Assembly (NCBI GenBank): GCA_009788085.1 | Contig: WQSB01000005.1 | Coordinates: 1-45,825 of the forward strand | Reading direction: 5' to 3' | Source of the DNA: Defluviitaleaceae bacterium | Lineage (GTDB): Bacteria > Bacillota > Clostridia > Lachnospirales > WQUN01 | DNA length: 45,825 bases | In this document: positions 41,489 to 45,825 of the stretch, piece after piece | Numbering within the stretch: position 1 is the first letter of the stretch | Layout of the letters: each line of letters starts with the position of its first letter | Notes under the pieces: generated by a model | What the model was told of the DNA's origin: nothing | The model's database searches: none | What the model saw: the letters and a program-made list of their open reading frames with translations, nothing else | Made by a program: the position numbers and the translations under genes

Positions 41489-43099
41489 ATGCCACCTCAG
41501 ATGCTTACTTTTTTTGTAATTGTGCCGGTGCTTATAGCCGTGTTTTTATATGTGTTTTTTACGCTTAAAATTGCTCGGGTTATTGCCATCGCGGTTCAGG
41601 CCGCGTTTATGGTTCCGGCGGCGTGGCTGCTTTTTGCCACGCAGGAATCCGAAATTGCCGTCACCGTCGGCGACTATGAAGGGTTTTTGGGTATCATTTT
41701 GCGTGCGGATTTGCTGGCCGCCGTTTTTGTATGCCTGACGGTTTTTATCTTCCTTGTAGTGGGAATTTATACCGTGCAAACACCCTACGACCGCACGAAG
41801 CGACTGTACCTTTTCCTGATTTTTTTGCTGGAGGGCGCGTTGATTGGCCTTTTCCTGACTCGGGACTTTTTTAATATTTTTGTGCTGGTGGAGGTAAGCA
41901 CAGTTGTTGTTACAATTTTGCTTATGTACGACCGGGAGCGGCGGAATTTGTTTGCCGGTATGACCTTTTTGATGGTGAATATCATTGTGATGCAGTTGTA
42001 TCTCTTTGGACTGGGGTATATCTACATGCTTACTGGCGTCATGGACATGGAGGCCGCCTCCGCAGTGCTTTACACCATGGATGACCGTTCGCTGGCGTTA
42101 CCCTACGCACTTATTATGACCAGTATCGCGTCCAAGTGCTCTCTTTTGCCCATGCTTACTTGGCTGCCCAAGGTAAATTCCCTGACAGGCTCGCGATTTA
42201 CTATTGCCGCGATTATGTCGGGGTTGCATATTAAAGCCGGGGTTTATCTTTTTATCCGCTTCCAGGATGTTTTTGGGGGGATGGGTACGGATTTCTTTCT
42301 TGTAATCGGAATAATCACCGCCGTGGCAGGGGTTATTATGGCCCTTTCCCAGACGGATGTCCGGCTGCTGCTGGCTTATTCTACAATTGCTCAAGTTGGG
42401 CTGATTATAACCGGACTCAGCTTGGGTGATGGGTATTCCAGGGTGGGGTCGCTGTTTCATATTGTAAACCATTCGCTGTTTAAGGTGGCGTTGTTCCTTT
42501 GCGCCAGCCAGATTACCTACCTTTATCATACGAAGGATATCCGCAAAATCCGCGGGGCTTTGCGCCAGACGCCCCTTATTGCCGCCGCAAATATAATGGC
42601 TATCCTTGGAATCATCGGCGCACCGTTGTTTAACGGAAGCATTTCGAAGTATTTTTTAATGAGCGGCGCAACTGGCGCAACAGAGTGGATTATTATTCTA
42701 ATTAACTTGGGGACTATTTTGGCGTTTGTTAAATACGCGGCGATTTTCTTCGGCAAGCCCCTCGGCAAGGTTCGTACCGAAGGCGGCGACGAACCGGATT
42801 TCAACAGACGCGCAGTTGTGCTGGGTTTGGGAATTATCTGCCTCGCGCTGGGAATCGGCGGCGCGCAGGCCATGGACTTTTTATTCGATGCCCCCGTCAG
42901 CTTGAGTTTTTGGAGCTACCTCGAAAAGGTTGGGATTTTCGCCGCCAGCGTGGCAATTGGCATTTTGATTTACAGGTACGCCATATCCAAGCGGGAGTTT
43001 CTGCCCAAGCTTAACGGCCTCAGCCTCAGCTTCCAGCAGATTTGCGTTTCCATCGGGGCTTTCTTTGCAGTGCTGGTGATTTATATCGGAGTGTTTTAA
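41489..43099 (+). CDS. mrpD: Mrp-type Na+/H+ antiporter subunit D (NuoN/NuoM-like)
   Basis: A 536-aa protein with about 14 helices, belonging to the proton-conducting antiporter-like subunits of complex I. 'FFNIFVLVEVSTVVVTILLMYDRERRNLFAG' contains the conserved channel Glu of helix 5. 'SKCSLLPMLTWLPKVNSLTGSRFTIAAIMSGLHIKAGVYLFIRF' holds the central Lys, and 'LLAYSTIAQVGLIITGL' the broken helix. As MrpA's large module is missing, this is the only large antiporter-like subunit in the operon. GGAGAG precedes the ATG. Confidence 0.93.
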   Translation: MPPQMLTFFVIVPVLIAVFLYVFFTLKIARVIAIAVQAAFMVPAAWLLFATQESEIAVTVGDYEGFLGIILRADLLAAVFVCLTVFIFLVVGIYTVQTPYDRTKRLYLFLIFLLEGALIGLFLTRDFFNIFVLVEVSTVVVTILLMYDRERRNLFAGMTFLMVNIIVMQLYLFGLGYIYMLTGVMDMEAASAVLYTMDDRSLALPYALIMTSIASKCSLLPMLTWLPKVNSLTGSRFTIAAIMSGLHIKAGVYLFIRFQDVFGGMGTDFFLVIGIITAVAGVIMALSQTDVRLLLAYSTIAQVGLIITGLSLGDGYSRVGSLFHIVNHSLFKVALFLCASQITYLYHTKDIRKIRGALRQTPLIAAANIMAILGIIGAPLFNGSISKYFLMSGATGATEWIIILINLGTILAFVKYAAIFFGKPLGKVRTEGGDEPDFNRRAVVLGLGIICLALGIGGAQAMDFLFDAPVSLSFWSYLEKVGIFAASVAIGILIYRYAISKREFLPKLNGLSLSFQQICVSIGAFFAVLVIYIGVF

Positions 43100-43243
43100 A
43101 TGATTAGAGCCGCCAATTTATCCGATTTCCTCGCATCGCTGAAATCAATGTCCTTGCGCGTCCGCATAGCACAAAATTTACAATATGTACATATTTTATT
43201 CAATTGTATCGTGTATACTGTAGTCGTAAAAGGAGGAATTTTT

Positions 43244-44398
43244 ATGCGGAAAATATGGTTGTTTTTGATAGCGATATGCCTTGGCGGTGTGACCTTGGGG
43301 CTGGGGCTGGGTGCGGGATATGCGTTTATGCGGCATTTTACGCCGGAGCCGGAGGTTGTTACTATTGAGGTGGACAGGACCGCCAGCGTTACGACGGTTC
43401 ATGTGAACCCGCTTGCGATTCCCATTGACCCGAATGAGCCCAGCTTCGTTGACGTTATCCCTCTGGTGAAGGATTCCGTTGTGAGCATTAACGTGACGGC
43501 GGCAATGGGCCGAGGCTTCGGGCGGGGGGAAGCTCCCGGCGCGGGCTCGGGTTTCATTTTCGCCGAGGACGGGGACTATGTGTTCATCGCAACAAATAAT
43601 CACGTAATTGAAAATGCCACGTCGGTTACGATTTCCTTGGACGATAACGAAAATGTCCCGGCCGTGCCCATCGGCTGGCACAGGGATTCCGACTTGGCGG
43701 TTCTGGCGGTGTCAAAAGCGGCATTGGAAGCCAAGGGTGTTCCGTTTACTGTTGCAGTCTTTGGAGATTCGGATATAATGCGTATGGGCGACCCCGTCGT
43801 AGCCATCGGAAACGCCATGGGAGAAGGCCAAACCGTTACGCGGGGTATAATATCCGCGCTTAATCTCAATATCAATATTGACGACCCACACACGCGCTAT
43901 CGTCTGAACCTGGACGTTATGCAAACCGACGCCGCAGTAAACCGCGGCAACAGCGGCGGCCCGCTGGTAAACCGGCACGGTGAGGTTATCGGCATTGTTA
44001 CGGCCAAGCTTTTGGGCGCGGACATCGAGGGCATGGGGTATGCTTTACCCATCAATAACGTAGTCCCCGTTTTGCTGGAGCTGAAGGAAAACGGCTCGGC
44101 ACGCCAGCCCTTTATTGGCATCAGGCATGAGGAAATGAGCGAGGCCCGCGCCGCCTCCTTTAACCTGCCAGCCCCGGGAATTTTAATCCGTGCAGTTTTT
44201 CCGGACAGTCCCGCCGAAGCCGCCGGTTTACAAGTGAACGATTTAATCGTATCTTTTGGGGGTATCCGAATCGCCGGTTTCGACGATTTTGTCGCGGCAT
44301 TGGCTCTCAGCCGTCCGGGTAACGAAGTCGTTTTCGGGGTATACCGGGGACGGGAACGCTTGGACATCACGGTTACACTTGGCAGCATAATAAGATAA
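43244..44398 (+). CDS. htrA: HtrA/DegP-like serine protease with PDZ domain
   Basis: A 384-aa membrane-anchored or secreted protease for misfolded envelope proteins. A hydrophobic anchor (about residues 4-25) is followed by an acidic linker and the trypsin-like domain with His about 120 ('ATNNHVIENA'), Asp about 150 ('HRDSDLAVLAV') and Ser about 237 ('NRGNSGGPLV'). One PDZ domain follows from about 285 ('FIGIRHEEM...PDSPAEAAGLQVNDLIVSFGGIRIAGFDDF'). I chose ATG 43244 because AAAGGAGG lies 8 bases before it; the ORF track starts 48 codons earlier. The 144-base gap after mrpD presumably holds its promoter (a TATACT at 43214), with no clear -35. Confidence 0.93.
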   Translation: MRKIWLFLIAICLGGVTLGLGLGAGYAFMRHFTPEPEVVTIEVDRTASVTTVHVNPLAIPIDPNEPSFVDVIPLVKDSVVSINVTAAMGRGFGRGEAPGAGSGFIFAEDGDYVFIATNNHVIENATSVTISLDDNENVPAVPIGWHRDSDLAVLAVSKAALEAKGVPFTVAVFGDSDIMRMGDPVVAIGNAMGEGQTVTRGIISALNLNINIDDPHTRYRLNLDVMQTDAAVNRGNSGGPLVNRHGEVIGIVTAKLLGADIEGMGYALPINNVVPVLLELKENGSARQPFIGIRHEEMSEARAASFNLPAPGILIRAVFPDSPAEAAGLQVNDLIVSFGGIRIAGFDDFVAALALSRPGNEVVFGVYRGRERLDITVTLGSIIR

Positions 44399-44420
44399 CA
44401 AACAGGAGGGAATTATTAAC

Positions 44421-45665
44421 ATGAGCATTATCCGTGATTTATCCTTGGCCGAGGCCGGGATAAAAAAAATCGAATGGGTAAAAGAGTACATGCCCGTTCT
44501 GAGGCAAATTGAGGAGCAATTCAAGAGGGACAAGCCCTTTGCCGGAATGCGCATAGCCGTGTGTGTTCATTTGGAGGCCAAGACGGCGTACTTGTCCCAG
44601 GTTTTAGCGGCTGGCGGCGCGGAAGTAGCCACAACAGGCTCGAATACTCTGTCCACCAAGGACGATATCTGCGCGGGGCTGGCGTCCCAAGGATACAAGG
44701 TCTACGCATGGCACAACGCCACCGAGGAAGAATACTGGGAGCATCTGCGCAAAACTTTGGAATTTAAGCCCCATATCGTAATCGACGATGGCGGCGATTT
44801 TATGACTTTGCTTCACGGCGACTATGCCGAATACGGAGAAAATCTCCTGGGAGGCTGCGAGGAAACCACTACGGGCATTAATCGCCTGAAAGCCCGGGTT
44901 CGCGACGGCTCATTAAAATTTCCTATGATGGCCGTAAACGACGCCGACTCCAAGCACCTTTTTGACAATGTCCACGGCACGGGGCAATCCGTATGGGACA
45001 GCATTATGTACACAACCAATGTGATGCTCACCGGCCGAGACGTGGTTGTAGCCGGATACGGCTTCTGCGGCAAGGGCGTGGCCATGCGGGCCAAGGGCCT
45101 TGGTGCGCGGGTAATCGTTACGGAAATTAACCCGTGGCGTGCCATGGAGGCAGTAATGGACGGCTTCCGCGTCATGAAAATGGATGACGCAGCCCGTATT
45201 GGCGAATTCTTTGTGACAGTAACCGGCTGCAAAGACGTAATCACCGCACGCCACTACGAAGTCATGCGCCACAACGCTTTCCTTGCAAACGCCGGTCACT
45301 TCGACGTGGAATTCTCCAAACCCGACCTGGCCGCCATGTCCACAAAAATTGAGGAACGCCGCCCCTTTATCGAAGGGTATCATCTAAAAGACGGCCGAAT
45401 CCTAAACGTCCTTGCCGATGGCAAGCTCGTAAACATAGTAGCTGGCAACGGCCACCCCGCCGACATCATGGACATGAGCTTTGCGCTACAGGCCATGGGC
45501 GCGTTGCACATCGCCAAAAACGGCAAAAACATGAAGCCGGATTTATACTCCATCCCCCTAGAAATTGACCGCGAAATAGCTTTGATGAAGTCCAAATCCA
45601 TGGGCCTCGGCCTTGATGTCCTCACCCCGGAGCAAGACGCTTATATCAACGGCTACGAGCACTAA
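44421..45665 (+). CDS. ahcY: S-adenosylhomocysteine hydrolase
   Basis: Splits S-adenosylhomocysteine into homocysteine and adenosine, clearing the inhibitory product of methyltransferases. The 414-aa length is that of the short form shared by Thermotoga and archaea rather than the longer mammalian and proteobacterial enzymes. The substrate domain includes 'CVHLEAKTAYLSQVLAAGGAEVATTGSNTLSTKDDICAGL'. The NAD site is 'DVVVAGYGFCGKGVAMRAKGLGARVIVTEINP', and 'LANAGHFDVEF' and the C-terminal 'DAYINGYEH' also fit. CAGGAGGG lies before the ATG. No SAH riboswitch is seen in the 22-base gap after htrA. Confidence 0.95.
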   Translation: MSIIRDLSLAEAGIKKIEWVKEYMPVLRQIEEQFKRDKPFAGMRIAVCVHLEAKTAYLSQVLAAGGAEVATTGSNTLSTKDDICAGLASQGYKVYAWHNATEEEYWEHLRKTLEFKPHIVIDDGGDFMTLLHGDYAEYGENLLGGCEETTTGINRLKARVRDGSLKFPMMAVNDADSKHLFDNVHGTGQSVWDSIMYTTNVMLTGRDVVVAGYGFCGKGVAMRAKGLGARVIVTEINPWRAMEAVMDGFRVMKMDDAARIGEFFVTVTGCKDVITARHYEVMRHNAFLANAGHFDVEFSKPDLAAMSTKIEERRPFIEGYHLKDGRILNVLADGKLVNIVAGNGHPADIMDMSFALQAMGALHIAKNGKNMKPDLYSIPLEIDREIALMKSKSMGLGLDVLTPEQDAYINGYEH

Positions 45666-45748
45666 GGGGTGAGCGAGGGTTGTCTCGCGAACGGAAAAAC
45701 CCCGTGATTGCTCAGTTTGCTCACGGTCGTGCCGGCCTGGGGCGACAA

Positions 45749-45804
45749 AGAAAGGCGGGAATTCGCTTGCAGATTTAATCATCTGCGCGAATTCTCGCCT
45801 TTCT
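45749..45804. terminator. Long imperfect hairpin after ahcY
   Basis: AGAAAGGCGGGAATTCGCTTGCAGAT (45749-45774) pairs with ATCTGCGCGAATTCTCGCCTTTCT (45781-45804), with one mismatch and a two-base bulge, around TTAATC. It probably ends the ahcY transcript, but a proper T-run is missing, so it may instead be a dispersed repeat. The region 45666-45825 has no gene that I can support. Confidence 0.6.
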
Positions 45805-45825
45805 AGTTGCCGCCATGCGCCGCAC

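Noticed and set aside
44399-44420. SAH riboswitch before ahcY
   Set aside because: The intergenic space is only 22 bases and consists of the ribosome site; there is no room for the structure.

Overview
The window looks like chromosomal DNA from a spore-forming member of the Clostridia (Bacillota) with roughly balanced, moderately high G+C. The evidence is spoIIE, a SigH-type sigma factor in the conserved ispF-cysS-mrnC-rlmB-yacP-sigH order, a DnaD/DnaI-type primosome pair, a glgC-glgD pair, a DegV protein, SLH-anchored surface proteins and strong AGGAGG ribosome binding sites. I cannot place it to genus. I saw no rRNA, tRNA, CRISPR array or intact insertion sequence.

Layout. Positions 1-2592 (+) hold the 3' part of a DUF1538 membrane protein, a decayed LRR-like gene and a YibE/F membrane protein. 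Positions 2594-7418 (-) hold serS, a large chemoreceptor, a 61-aa membrane protein and an ECF sigma factor. The sigma gene diverges from degV-ygjV (+, 7550-9054) across a symmetric two-way promoter. Positions 9184-14795 (-) are the ispF-cysS-[Uma2]-mrnC-[DUF6273 fragment]-[PIN toxin + small partner]-rlmB-yacP-sigH operon; the bracketed genes look like accessory insertions into a conserved housekeeping operon. hppA (+) follows, then DUF4097, DnaC/DnaI-like and DnaD-like genes (-), a DnaA-box-rich gap and murC (-). glgC-glgD (+) converge on spoIIE (-). About 11 kb (27597-38525, +) encodes two giant secreted proteins with fibronectin-like regions and C-terminal SLH-like modules. A short Mrp-type cation/proton antiporter operon (E-F-G-[A C-terminal/B fusion]-C-D), an HtrA protease and S-adenosylhomocysteine hydrolase complete the window, which ends in a long hairpin.

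How parts fit together. The pyrophosphatase pump and the Mrp antiporter both point to Na+/H+ energetics. SigH and SpoIIE belong to sporulation initiation and sigma-F activation, and the spoIIE upstream region has a Spo0A-type promoter layout. The ECF sigma factor probably activates both its own gene and degV-ygjV through a mirror-image promoter with one shared -35 palindrome. The least described element is the pair of giant surface proteins. The most striking non-coding signals are the mirror promoter and the cluster of DnaA boxes beside the primosome genes.
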